This document shows positions 8,250 to 15,561 of a DNA stretch of 20,022 nucleotides, piece after piece. Source of the DNA: Spirochaetales bacterium (lineage in GTDB: Bacteria; Spirochaetota; Spirochaetia; DSM-27196; PWMO01). A model generated the notes under the pieces. The model did no database searches. It saw only the letters and a list, made by a program, of their open reading frames with translations, and was not told where the DNA came from. A program made the translations under genes and the position numbers. The stretch covers positions 1-20,022 of the forward strand of contig SKLB01000249.1 of NCBI GenBank assembly GCA_007123465.1, written 5' to 3'. Position 1 is the stretch's first letter, and every line of letters begins with the position of its first letter.

Positions 8250-9516
8250 GTGCGTCCAGGCGCGCCTGATACGTGGCAGCGATATCGGCGGCCGGGCGGT
8301 CGTACTCGGTCTGGGCCACCTGCTTCATCTCGTTGAGGATATCACTGCGCTCTGGGCTACGCAGATGCGTTGGATACGGGACCTGGTCTACAAACGCCTG
8401 CTCCAGGATCGGGAAGTAGGGATGCGCCTGCAGGTACTCGTCGCTTCCCAGTACGCTGGCACGGTTTGCAGGCTGGTACGCCAGGGCAACGTCGATGACG
8501 ATCTCCGGATCGAAGACGTAGCGCAGCGCCGCCATCACCGCGTCGGGATGCTCGGTAGCAGAATTAATCATGAACGGCCAGCCGAAGGTGTTGACCTCGA
8601 AGTCCGCCTGAGCTCCCTGCCGATACGGCTGGACCATGACTTCCCATTCGGTGGCGTAGTCGAGCTCACGCTGGGTGACCGCAAAGATGTTGATCGCTTC
8701 GGGGAAGAAGGCAGCCCGGCCGCCCATGAATGCACCGCGCATGTCACCAGAGGCCCACGATGCCGCCTCGGGGTCCTGCAGCCCCTCGCGCGCCAGCGTC
8801 TGAAAGAACTCTATCAGAGCGATACCGGCCGGCGAGTCAATAATCGGCAGTCCGCTATCGGTGAACTGACCGCCCATCGACATGTAGATCGAGTTCATCC
8901 AGAACGGCGGATGATGCGCACCACCGGGCTGGGCAAAAGCGTACTGATCACCACTGAGAATATCACGCTGCAGTACGCGGCTGATCTCCAGCACGTCATT
9001 CCAGGTCTCTGGTGGCTCCATGCCGGCCTGCTCGATCCAGTCCTTGCGATAACCCAGAAAATAGGGTGCGGAGTGTACGTTTATGCCGTAGATTCCGCCC
9101 TCGTAGCTGGTCAGATCAAAGGCGATATCGAATACATCGGCAAAGTCTGCCGGATCTTCCTGTTCCCAGGCGCGCACGTACTCACTGATGTCATAGAGCG
9201 TACCCTGTGCCACCATGGTAGCGGTGAACTCATGAAAGATCTGTACCACGTCCGGTGCGCTGCCGGCGGCATGGTTACGCATGAAGTCGGTATGCGCCTG
9301 CTCCAGCGGAATCACATCCCACTCAACCCGAATATTGGGGTTCTCTGCGTGGAAGCGCTCAAACTCATCGTGCGGCACAAACTCCTGGCGTCCAAACCAC
9401 ATCTCGATTGTAATCTGCTCGTCTTCGGGCGCCGACGGGGCGCACGCAACCAGCAACGATACCAGAACAGCCGCGGCGATCATAGCTGCGCTGCGCACTT
9501 GTGTTCTTCTTGTCAT
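8239..9516 (-). CDS. Sugar ABC transporter substrate-binding lipoprotein (SBP family 1)
   Basis: This is the extracytoplasmic binding protein of a carbohydrate ABC importer; 425 residues, typical length. The signal is a lipoprotein type: MTRRTQVR, a hydrophobic stretch, then lipobox SLLVAC with Cys about residue 25. The mature part opens with 'ITIEMWFGRQEF' and has the usual family elements: 'FERFHAENPNIRVEWDVIPLEQ', 'DVVQIFHEFTATMVAQG', 'YGINVHSAPYFLGYRKDWIEQAGM', 'PPETWNDVLEISRVLQ', and a late 'TFGWPFMINSATEHPDAVMAALRYV'. Many Trp/Tyr residues suit a sugar-binding cleft; the ligand is not identifiable. AGGAG lies 6 bases before the ATG. The usual two permease genes do not follow; instead come an aldolase and a kinase, so the importer's membrane part must be encoded elsewhere. 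The promoter is seen at 9550-9579. Confidence 0.92.
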   Translation of the reverse strand: MTRRTQVRSAAMIAAAVLVSLLVACAPSAPEDEQITIEMWFGRQEFVPHDEFERFHAENPNIRVEWDVIPLEQAHTDFMRNHAAGSAPDVVQIFHEFTATMVAQGTLYDISEYVRAWEQEDPADFADVFDIAFDLTSYEGGIYGINVHSAPYFLGYRKDWIEQAGMEPPETWNDVLEISRVLQRDILSGDQYAFAQPGGAHHPPFWMNSIYMSMGGQFTDSGLPIIDSPAGIALIEFFQTLAREGLQDPEAASWASGDMRGAFMGGRAAFFPEAINIFAVTQRELDYATEWEVMVQPYRQGAQADFEVNTFGWPFMINSATEHPDAVMAALRYVFDPEIVIDVALAYQPANRASVLGSDEYLQAHPYFPILEQAFVDQVPYPTHLRSPERSDILNEMKQVAQTEYDRPAADIAATYQARLDALDN

Positions 9517-9549
9517 AACACTCTCCTTTCCCGGCTGGGGTTACGCGCT

Positions 9550-9559
9550 ATCGTACGAT
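9550..9559. promoter_or_regulatory. 10-bp palindrome overlapping the binding-protein -10 (candidate operator)
   Basis: ATCGTACGAT is its own reverse complement and covers the -10 of the minus-strand promoter. LacI-type sugar regulators often bind palindromes with a central CG-like dyad, but this one has a TA centre and no regulator gene is in the window. The site is real as sequence; its function is inferred. Confidence 0.35.
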
Positions 9560-9579
9560 CTTTTTCTCTAGACTGTCAA
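9550..9579 (-). promoter_or_regulatory. Sigma70-type promoter for the solute-binding-protein gene
   Basis: On the minus strand a perfect TTGACA (9579-9574) is followed by an 18-bp spacer and TACGAT (9555-9550, 4/6). Transcription would start near 9543 and leave a leader of about 27 bases that contains AGGAG. The -10 lies within the 10-bp palindrome ATCGTACGAT (9550-9559), a candidate operator. Confidence 0.55.
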
Positions 9580-9602
9580 CGTTTGGCGTTGCGCGCTATA
9601 CT
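9573..9602 (+). promoter_or_regulatory. Sigma70-type promoter for the MFS-HEAT-cNMP gene
   Basis: CTGTCA (9573-9578, 4/6) is followed by an 18-bp spacer and TATACT (9597-9602, 5/6). The implied start, near 9609, leaves only about 7 bases before the ATG at 9616, giving a nearly leaderless mRNA. Its -35 overlaps that of the opposing promoter by five bases, so polymerase probably cannot occupy both at once. Confidence 0.45.
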
Positions 9603-9615
9603 GAGCGGCAGCGCT

Positions 9616-12600
9616 ATGCAGCATCAATTGCCACCGCGTGGCACCGAGAGCAGGATTCTGCCGCTTCTAGCCGCCGACGCCTTCCTGGTGGGGCTCTCGT
9701 TTGGTCTGCTGTACAACGCCGGCTATACGCTGCTGGTGTATCGCTTCGGCTCTGGCGGGCTGCGCGTAGCCTACATCATGGCCGGCGTCCTGGTGCCGGT
9801 GGTTTCGCTCGGATTCCAGACACTCGAGGAACGGATCTCGATCTTCCGGCTCTCCAGTGCCACCAAACTGACCTTTGCGCTGGCGGCACCGATTCTGTTT
9901 GTGCTGACGTACCCGCGGTTCGGATGGCTTTCCGTAGTAGCCCCGTTCATCATCATGCTGACGCACACCATGGGGGCACTCTACACGTTTATGCTGCGCG
10001 GCTCGATTGCCGCCGAGCTCTACGATCCGCGCACGCTCAAGGGCGTCTACCCGCGTCTGACAGCGTGGGAGATGATTGCGGTGGTGTGCGCCGGTCTGGC
10101 GGTGGCGCCACTGTCGCAGCTACTGGGGTCGGTAGAGGCAATTGTACCGCTGTCGGGAGCGGCGCTGATTGGATCGCTGCTGATTGGCCGGCATCTGCAG
10201 CACCTGGTTGGTGCAGACAGCCACCAACCGGCGCCGCCATCGGAAGACAAGACGCATCACACCCACTCGGCTGTAGCGAGCCTCAAGACGCTGGTTTCCA
10301 ACCGCTACGCGATGCTCGTCTTCCTCTACCAGTTCCTGGCGTTCAGCACCTCGCTGCTGCTGCAGTACGTGGTCTATTCGCAGGCGCAACGCGTGTTTGT
10401 AACCCAGGCCGAACTGACGCAGTTCATCGGTCTGGCAAAGTCCCTGGTTACCGCCGGCGCAATGCTGTTCACGTTTCTGGCCGCCGGCTACCTGCTGCTG
10501 CGTTACGGCATGCTGGCGGGCCTGGGTGGCGGGCCCGCGCTGATCTCCATCGGCATCGGGACTTCATTTGTGGCGGGGGCATTCGGAGTCTCACCACAGG
10601 CCTTTCTGGGCATTCTGGTGGCCATCCAGGTTATCGAGTACGGCACGTACTCCGGTTTTGCCAAGACATCGGTGCAGTCGGCGTTTCAACCGCTGCCGGC
10701 GCACGAGCGCGAAGCGGTACACGGCTTTGCACAGGGTATCGGCATTCCGCTCAGTTACGGCTTCAGCGGCCTGGTACTCATGGGCCTGAGCCGCGTGGAC
10801 TCTGCCGAGGGCGGTTACGCGGTAGCCGTGGCACTGGTGTTCACGGTGGCCTACGCTGCGGCGGGAGTGCTGCTGTTTCGGGCCTACGGCGCACAGTTGC
10901 GCACGTCGCTGTCACGGCGGCGCATCGACGGCGTGGATCTGGTATTCAGCGATGCCTCGACGCGCGAGGTGCTGCATCGACTGCTGGACACTCCCGATCG
11001 CTGGCAGGTGCGCGCTGCGCTGGACCTGATGCACGAAGCCGGTATGCCGGACTACGAGACCTGTGTCCAGGAGTTGATCGCCAGCCCACACCCCGGCGTT
11101 CGCGCCGAGGCGTTCACCCGTGTTGAAGAGCTCAAACCAGACTGGGCCGAGCCGCTGGCTCGAGCAGCCGTCGACGGCCATGAGCCGGTCGAAGTACGCC
11201 AGGCAGCCGTTGGCGCCTGGTGCGCCACCAGCGATGATCCGGTGGCAGATGTAGCGCCGCTGCTGACCGCGCACGAGCCGCAGATTCGCGCCGCCGCGGT
11301 GACCGGGCTGTTTCTCTACGGCGGGATCAACGGCATCCTGCACGCCGGCAACGTCTTCAACTCGCTGGTAGCGTCAACCGATCCCACCGACCGGCGTCAC
11401 GCCGCGGATATCCTCGCGCGCCTCGGTGTACGCTCGTTTTATCAGCCGCTGATACCGCTGCTGCACGATCGCAACAGCGAGGTGCAACTGGCTGCGCTGC
11501 GCGCCGTGCGCGCGGTAGCGCACCCGGCGCTGCTGCCGGAGGTCATCGCGCTGACCGAGCCGGCGCATACCCGCGCCGAGGCGCTGGCTGCACTGGCGGG
11601 TCTGGGGGAAGCGGTGCTGCCCGAACTGACGCGAATTGTCAATCAGGAGTCAGCGCTGCCGCCGCACACCTGCGTCCGCATTGTACGAGCTTCGCCCAGA
11701 ATGGAGCAGAGCGGCGTCACTGCGGTACTGGTCCAGGGGCTGCCGCTTCCGCAGGGAGAGCTGACTACCGCAGTCCTTCACGCGTTGGTTGCGCGCGGCT
11801 ACCGTGCCGACGCGGCAACGCGTCCGCAGGTACTGGGCGCTATCGATCGGCGTATGTCACGTGCGGCGCTGGCGGTCATGGCGCTGCACGACCTGAGCGC
11901 CGACGGCCCGATGTTGCGCGCGCTGGTATCGGCTGCACACGACAGCTACGTGCACAGCGTGGAGGACGCCTTTCTACTGCTGTCTCTGTTACACTCCCAG
12001 GACGAGGTTCAGGGAGTGCGGCGGCGCATGCTCGAGGGAACCCAGCGTGACCGCGCGCTTGCAGCGGAGTTGCTGGATGTCACACTGACCGGACCGTTGC
12101 GCCAGCGGATGCTGGCGGTCACCGAGCACCGCGATGACCGCCCGCCGGAGATTGAGAAGTACCATGAGCTGTTCGGGCTGCGCCCGCTCGGGGCCGGCGC
12201 CCGGGTAAACCAGATCGCCAACAACCCTGAGCTGTGGCCCCAACAGTGGCCGCGCATCTGTGCGCGTGCGGCCGCGTGGTCGCTCGGGCTGAGCCAGAGC
12301 AAACCGGAGGATAGCGTGCTAACCACCATCGAACGTGTCCTGGCGCTCAAGACTGCCGAAATCTTTGCCGGTATCCCGGACGCGGTCCTGGCGCATATCG
12401 CCTCAATTGTAGAGGAGATCGATATGGCGCCGCGCGAGACGTTCATCCACAAGGGTGAGCTCGGGTCGTGCATGTACACCATCCGCGAAGGTTTGGTCCT
12501 GATCCACGACGGTGACCGCCGCTTTGCCGAACTGGGCCCGGGCGAAGTGGTGGGAGAAATGGCGGTACTCGATCCGCAACCGCGCTCGGCTTCAGCTACG

Positions 12601-12735
12601 GCACTGGAAGACACCGTGCTGCTGCGCCTGGACAAGGAGGCCTTCGACAGCGTGATGGCCGATCACCCCTCGCTGGCGCAGGGTGTTATCGCGGTACTCT
12701 GCCGCAGGCTGCGCAGCGGATTGCAGGACGGATAG
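9616..12735 (+). CDS. Nucleotide-transporter (NTT/Tlc)-like MFS domain fused to HEAT repeats and a cNMP-binding domain
   Basis: This is a 1039-residue three-part membrane protein. Residues 1 to about 425 form a roughly 12-helix transporter resembling the ATP/ADP translocase-like (NTT) branch; the second half runs from 'SNRYAMLVFLYQFLAFSTSLLLQY' through 'QVIEYGTYSGFAKTSVQSAFQPLPAHERE' to 'GIPLSYGFSGLVLMGLSR'. Residues about 440-880 are HEAT-like helical repeats (for example 'HPGVRAEAFTRVEEL', 'EPVEVRQAAVGAW', 'NSEVQLAALRAVRAVAH'). Residues about 905-1039 are a cyclic-nucleotide-binding domain with cassette 'GEMAVLDPQPRSASA', keeping phosphate-binding Glu981, Arg990 and Ser991. Fusions of this order are known from surveys of NTT-related proteins in free-living bacteria; their substrate is not settled. 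The ATG at 9616 was chosen because hydrophobic sequence starts soon after and a promoter lies just upstream; the longer frame from 8236 is antisense to the binding-protein gene. Only a weak GAGCGG serves as ribosome-binding site. Confidence 0.85.
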   Translation: MQHQLPPRGTESRILPLLAADAFLVGLSFGLLYNAGYTLLVYRFGSGGLRVAYIMAGVLVPVVSLGFQTLEERISIFRLSSATKLTFALAAPILFVLTYPRFGWLSVVAPFIIMLTHTMGALYTFMLRGSIAAELYDPRTLKGVYPRLTAWEMIAVVCAGLAVAPLSQLLGSVEAIVPLSGAALIGSLLIGRHLQHLVGADSHQPAPPSEDKTHHTHSAVASLKTLVSNRYAMLVFLYQFLAFSTSLLLQYVVYSQAQRVFVTQAELTQFIGLAKSLVTAGAMLFTFLAAGYLLLRYGMLAGLGGGPALISIGIGTSFVAGAFGVSPQAFLGILVAIQVIEYGTYSGFAKTSVQSAFQPLPAHEREAVHGFAQGIGIPLSYGFSGLVLMGLSRVDSAEGGYAVAVALVFTVAYAAAGVLLFRAYGAQLRTSLSRRRIDGVDLVFSDASTREVLHRLLDTPDRWQVRAALDLMHEAGMPDYETCVQELIASPHPGVRAEAFTRVEELKPDWAEPLARAAVDGHEPVEVRQAAVGAWCATSDDPVADVAPLLTAHEPQIRAAAVTGLFLYGGINGILHAGNVFNSLVASTDPTDRRHAADILARLGVRSFYQPLIPLLHDRNSEVQLAALRAVRAVAHPALLPEVIALTEPAHTRAEALAALAGLGEAVLPELTRIVNQESALPPHTCVRIVRASPRMEQSGVTAVLVQGLPLPQGELTTAVLHALVARGYRADAATRPQVLGAIDRRMSRAALAVMALHDLSADGPMLRALVSAAHDSYVHSVEDAFLLLSLLHSQDEVQGVRRRMLEGTQRDRALAAELLDVTLTGPLRQRMLAVTEHRDDRPPEIEKYHELFGLRPLGAGARVNQIANNPELWPQQWPRICARAAAWSLGLSQSKPEDSVLTTIERVLALKTAEIFAGIPDAVLAHIASIVEEIDMAPRETFIHKGELGSCMYTIREGLVLIHDGDRRFAELGPGEVVGEMAVLDPQPRSASATALEDTVLLRLDKEAFDSVMADHPSLAQGVIAVLCRRLRSGLQDG

Positions 12736-12787
12736 TCCTTGCAGCTCGCTGCAGCATGCCGTATTGTTACTAGAGCCGGAGCATTAC

Positions 12788-12792
12788 AGGAG
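12788..12792 (+). promoter_or_regulatory. Shine-Dalgarno site AGGAG for the EIIC gene
   Basis: AGGAG abuts an ATG at 12793 (spacing 0) and is 6 bases from a second in-frame ATG at 12799. The second is therefore the likely start, giving MADATTGQKV rather than MTMADATTG. The longer TTG start at 12739 has no such site. Confidence 0.6.
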
Positions 12793-12798
12793 ATGACC

Positions 12799-13830
12799 AT
12801 GGCCGACGCCACAACCGGGCAAAAGGTGCGTGATTACATCATCAAGGTCCTCAACGGCATGGCGCTGGGGCTTTTTGCCTCGCTGATCATCGGGCTGATC
12901 ATCCGCCAGATCGGTGTCTACAGTGGAGTACCGCTGCTGGCAGATTTCGGCCAGACCGCGCAGTATCTGATGGGCCCCGCAATAGGTGCCGGTGTGGCCT
13001 TCAGCGTCGGCGCTTCGCCGTTGGGAGTGTTTGCCGCAGTGGTCAGCGGCGCCATCGGTGCGGGGACGGTGGTGATGGACGGCGCCCAGACCGGCCTGGC
13101 TATCGGCGAGCCGGTGGGTGCCATGCTGGCGGCGCTGGCCGGAGCCGAGTTCTCGCGTCTGATCCAGGGGCGTACCAGGCTCGATATCATTCTGGTTCCC
13201 GGTGGATCGATTATTGTCGGCGGCGCTACCGGGGCTTTTCTGGCGCCGGCGGTGGCCGCGATGATGACCGCTATCGGAGCATTCATCAACGCCCTTACCG
13301 GACTCTACCCGCTACCGATGGGCATCCTGGTTTCAGCCACCATGGGCATGATCCTGACGCTGCCGATCTCCAGCGCAGCAATCGCAATCTCTCTGGGCCT
13401 GAGCGGCCTGGCAGCCGGTGCGGCTACTATCGGCTGCGCCTGCCAGATGGTGGGCTTTGCGGTGGCCAGCTTCCGCGAGAACGGTGTTGGCGGACTGGTA
13501 TCGCAGGGGTTGGGTACCTCGATGATCCAGATCCCCAACATCGTGCGAAACCCGCGGATCTGGATCGCCCCTACGCTGGCGGCAGCTATCCTGGGACCGG
13601 TGGGTACGGTAGTCTTCGGCATGCAGAACAACCGCGTGGGTGCCGGAATGGGAACCAGCGGCCTGGTTGGACAGTTTGCCACCGTTGAGACCATGGGTCC
13701 GGACGCTATCCCGGCGATACTGCTGCTGCACTTTGCGCTGCCGGCGGTGCTGACGCTGCTGTTCAGCGAGATCCTGCGCCGCAAAGGCTGGATAAAACCC
13801 GGTGACATGGCGCTGAAGAACACACGCTGA
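12799..13830 (+). CDS. PTS EIIC-type membrane protein (PTS_EIIC_2 / PfoR-like)
   Basis: This is a 343-residue, very hydrophobic membrane protein made only of an EIIC-like domain, about eight to ten membrane segments. It matches the PfoR-type EIIC family closely by eye: 'VLNGMALGLFASLIIGLI' at the N-terminus, 'PLGVFAAVVSGAIGAGT', 'IGEPVGAMLAALAGAEFSRLI', 'LPISSAAIAISLGLSGLAAGAATIGCACQMVGFAV', 'GLGTSMIQIPNIVRNPRIWIAPT', and 'NNRVGAGMGTSGLVGQ'. No EIIA or EIIB domain, and no partner gene, is present, so sugar phosphotransfer cannot be completed by this locus. In Clostridium perfringens the PfoR relative was reported as a regulator of toxin expression, but transport versus regulation is unresolved for the family. 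It starts 63 bp after the MFS-HEAT-cNMP gene on the same strand and may be cotranscribed. A weak -35/-10 pair (TTGCAG 12739-12744, TATTGT 12762-12767) lies between them. Confidence 0.88.
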   Translation: MADATTGQKVRDYIIKVLNGMALGLFASLIIGLIIRQIGVYSGVPLLADFGQTAQYLMGPAIGAGVAFSVGASPLGVFAAVVSGAIGAGTVVMDGAQTGLAIGEPVGAMLAALAGAEFSRLIQGRTRLDIILVPGGSIIVGGATGAFLAPAVAAMMTAIGAFINALTGLYPLPMGILVSATMGMILTLPISSAAIAISLGLSGLAAGAATIGCACQMVGFAVASFRENGVGGLVSQGLGTSMIQIPNIVRNPRIWIAPTLAAAILGPVGTVVFGMQNNRVGAGMGTSGLVGQFATVETMGPDAIPAILLLHFALPAVLTLLFSEILRRKGWIKPGDMALKNTR

Positions 13831-13850
13831 ACCGCGGGTTTCGCGCACGG

Positions 13851-13870
13851 CTGATTCGCGCTATAATCAG
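13851..13870 (+). promoter_or_regulatory. TATAAT -10 box inside a 6-bp dyad, upstream of the PAS-GGDEF-EAL gene
   Basis: A perfect TATAAT lies at 13862-13867. CTGATT (13851-13856) and AATCAG (13865-13870) form a perfect inverted repeat with an 8-base spacer, and the right arm overlaps the -10. The -35 region (TTTCGC at 13839-13844) is poor. The arrangement fits a promoter needing an activator or covered by a repressor; this is inference from position only. Confidence 0.4.
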
Positions 13871-13896
13871 TGCAGGCTGGAGCAGGCCGCAGCGCT

Positions 13897-15561
13897 ATGC
13901 AGAATCGCTACGAGTACATCGTCAACCTGTCGCACGATTTCATCACCCTGATAGATCGCGGCTACCGCTATGAGCTGGTCAACGACTCCTACTGCAAGAC
14001 GCTCGGTCGGGAGCGTGAAGAAATCCTGAACCAGTCTGTTTCTACCGTCTGGGGCGGGCAGAAGTTCGATACTACCATCAAACCCAACCTTGACCGATGT
14101 TTCTCCGGCGAGGAGATCCACTACGTCGATAGCTTCCAGTTTGGCGCGGAACAACGTCACATGCACGTCTCGTTCTATCCCTATAGTGAGGACGGCAACT
14201 CAATCAGCCACGCTCTGGTGTTCTCGCACGACATCACGCGCCTGGGAGAGGCCAAGTCGCGACTGGCAGAGTACGAGTTCCGCGATCCGCTGACCGGCCT
14301 GCTCAATCGACGTTCGCTCGACGTGATCCTGCGTACCGAAATCGAACACGCGCGGCGCACATCCAGCCACGACATGCGTGCGGTGCTCTTTGTCAGTCTG
14401 AAGAACTTCAAACGCGTCAATCAGACCCACGGTCACAACATCGGTGACCTTCTGCTGGAGAACAGCGTTGGCCGCATCAAGGAGTGCATTCGCTCCAGCG
14501 ACTACCTGTTCCGCTTTGAGGGCGCCAATCTGGTGGTTATCCTGACCAGAATTGCCTACAGCACCGACGCCGGGATAGTGGCGCAGAAGCTGCTGGATAC
14601 CGTCGGTGTGCCGTATCGCTTCCGCAGCGTGGATATCACCATCGACTGCCGCGTCGGCATCAGCGTCTTTCCCGACGACTCCGACGACCCCGACCGCCTG
14701 ATCCAGTGCGCCAACTCCGCCAGTGTAGAAGCCGAAGAGCTCGGCCAGGGATTTCTCTACTACGATCGCGGTCTGCACGAACGCACCGTGACCCGGATGC
14801 AGCTGCACACCGAGCTGCTGCGGTCTTTTGAAGAGCACCAGCTTGAACTCTACTACCAGCCGATCATGCAGCAGCGTGACGGCAAACTACAGATTGCCGG
14901 CGCCGAGGCGCTGATCCGTTGGCGGCACCCCGAGCGCGGCGTCATCGGCCCGCCGGACTTCATCGACCTTGCCGAAGAGACCGGTGTGGTCAGAGCAATC
15001 GACAAGTGGGCGCTGTACAAGGTCTGCGAGAAACTGAATCGATGGCCGGATATCTGGGTCACCATGAACGTCAGCGCCGGTGAGTTTGTTGACGAAGACC
15101 TGATAGAGGTGGTACAAGCCGCACTGCGTCACGCCGGTGACCCCGACCCCCGGCGCCTCAAGCTGGAAATCACCGAACGGCGCTGCATGGAAAACCTTGC
15201 AGCCGCCATCGGCGTGATTAATCGCCTGAGAGAACTGGGCGTGGAAGTCTGGATCGATGATTTTGGCATCGGTAACTCGTCATTGGCGTACCTGAAGAAC
15301 CTTCCGGTTGAGACAATCAAGATCGATCGCGAGTTTGCCAATGGCCTGGCCGACAGCGTTGAGGATCAGCGCTTTCTGCACGGCATAATCGAAGGCATAC
15401 GTGCGCGCGGCAAGCAGGTGATTGTTGAGGGTGTTGTTGATCAGCGCCAGGTAGCCGTACTGACCGAGATGCAGTGCACGCTGATGCAGGGATTTCACTT
15501 CGGCAAGCCAATGCCGGCCGACGAGCTGGAGGCGCTGCTGCCCGCAGCGCTCAGCGGCTGA
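13897..15561 (+). CDS. PAS-GGDEF(degenerate)-EAL protein, probable c-di-GMP phosphodiesterase
   Basis: This is a 554-residue soluble signalling protein with no membrane segment. A PAS domain covers residues about 3-115 ('RYEYIVNLSHDFITLIDRGYRY' to 'FSHDITRLGEAK'), a GGDEF domain about 120-285 and an EAL domain about 305-550. The GGDEF signature is EGANL (208-212), and the metal-site LDxD is S167-L-K169, so cyclase activity should be absent. An RxxD I-site (R199-D202) survives at the right distance. The EAL site looks active: E337 of EAL, N391, E424/E427 of LEITE, D454-D455 of DDFG, K475, E511 and Q531 are all present; the usual second Glu of EGVE is V514. It probably hydrolyses c-di-GMP to pGpG, tuned by PAS and by GTP or c-di-GMP binding at the dead GGDEF. 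ATG 13897 was chosen because it follows the TATAAT box; GTG 13870 would precede the likely transcript start. Confidence 0.92.
   Translation: MQNRYEYIVNLSHDFITLIDRGYRYELVNDSYCKTLGREREEILNQSVSTVWGGQKFDTTIKPNLDRCFSGEEIHYVDSFQFGAEQRHMHVSFYPYSEDGNSISHALVFSHDITRLGEAKSRLAEYEFRDPLTGLLNRRSLDVILRTEIEHARRTSSHDMRAVLFVSLKNFKRVNQTHGHNIGDLLLENSVGRIKECIRSSDYLFRFEGANLVVILTRIAYSTDAGIVAQKLLDTVGVPYRFRSVDITIDCRVGISVFPDDSDDPDRLIQCANSASVEAEELGQGFLYYDRGLHERTVTRMQLHTELLRSFEEHQLELYYQPIMQQRDGKLQIAGAEALIRWRHPERGVIGPPDFIDLAEETGVVRAIDKWALYKVCEKLNRWPDIWVTMNVSAGEFVDEDLIEVVQAALRHAGDPDPRRLKLEITERRCMENLAAAIGVINRLRELGVEVWIDDFGIGNSSLAYLKNLPVETIKIDREFANGLADSVEDQRFLHGIIEGIRARGKQVIVEGVVDQRQVAVLTEMQCTLMQGFHFGKPMPADELEALLPAALSG

Noticed and set aside
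8236..9615. 460-codon N-terminal extension of the MFS-HEAT-cNMP frame
   Set aside because: It is wholly antisense to the well-supported binding-protein gene, has no domain signature, and precedes the promoter and natural start at 9616. Open antisense frames are common at this GC content.
9924..11126. 400-codon frame overlapping the MFS domain in another frame
   Set aside because: Its product is Arg/Gly/Ala-rich and looks like a shifted reading of the membrane-protein codons; no start signal.
12736..12798. Dedicated promoter or hairpin before the EIIC gene
   Set aside because: TTGCAG/TATTGT match the consensus poorly and the TGCAG-CTCG-CTGCA stem is only 5 bp; read-through from the upstream gene is simpler.
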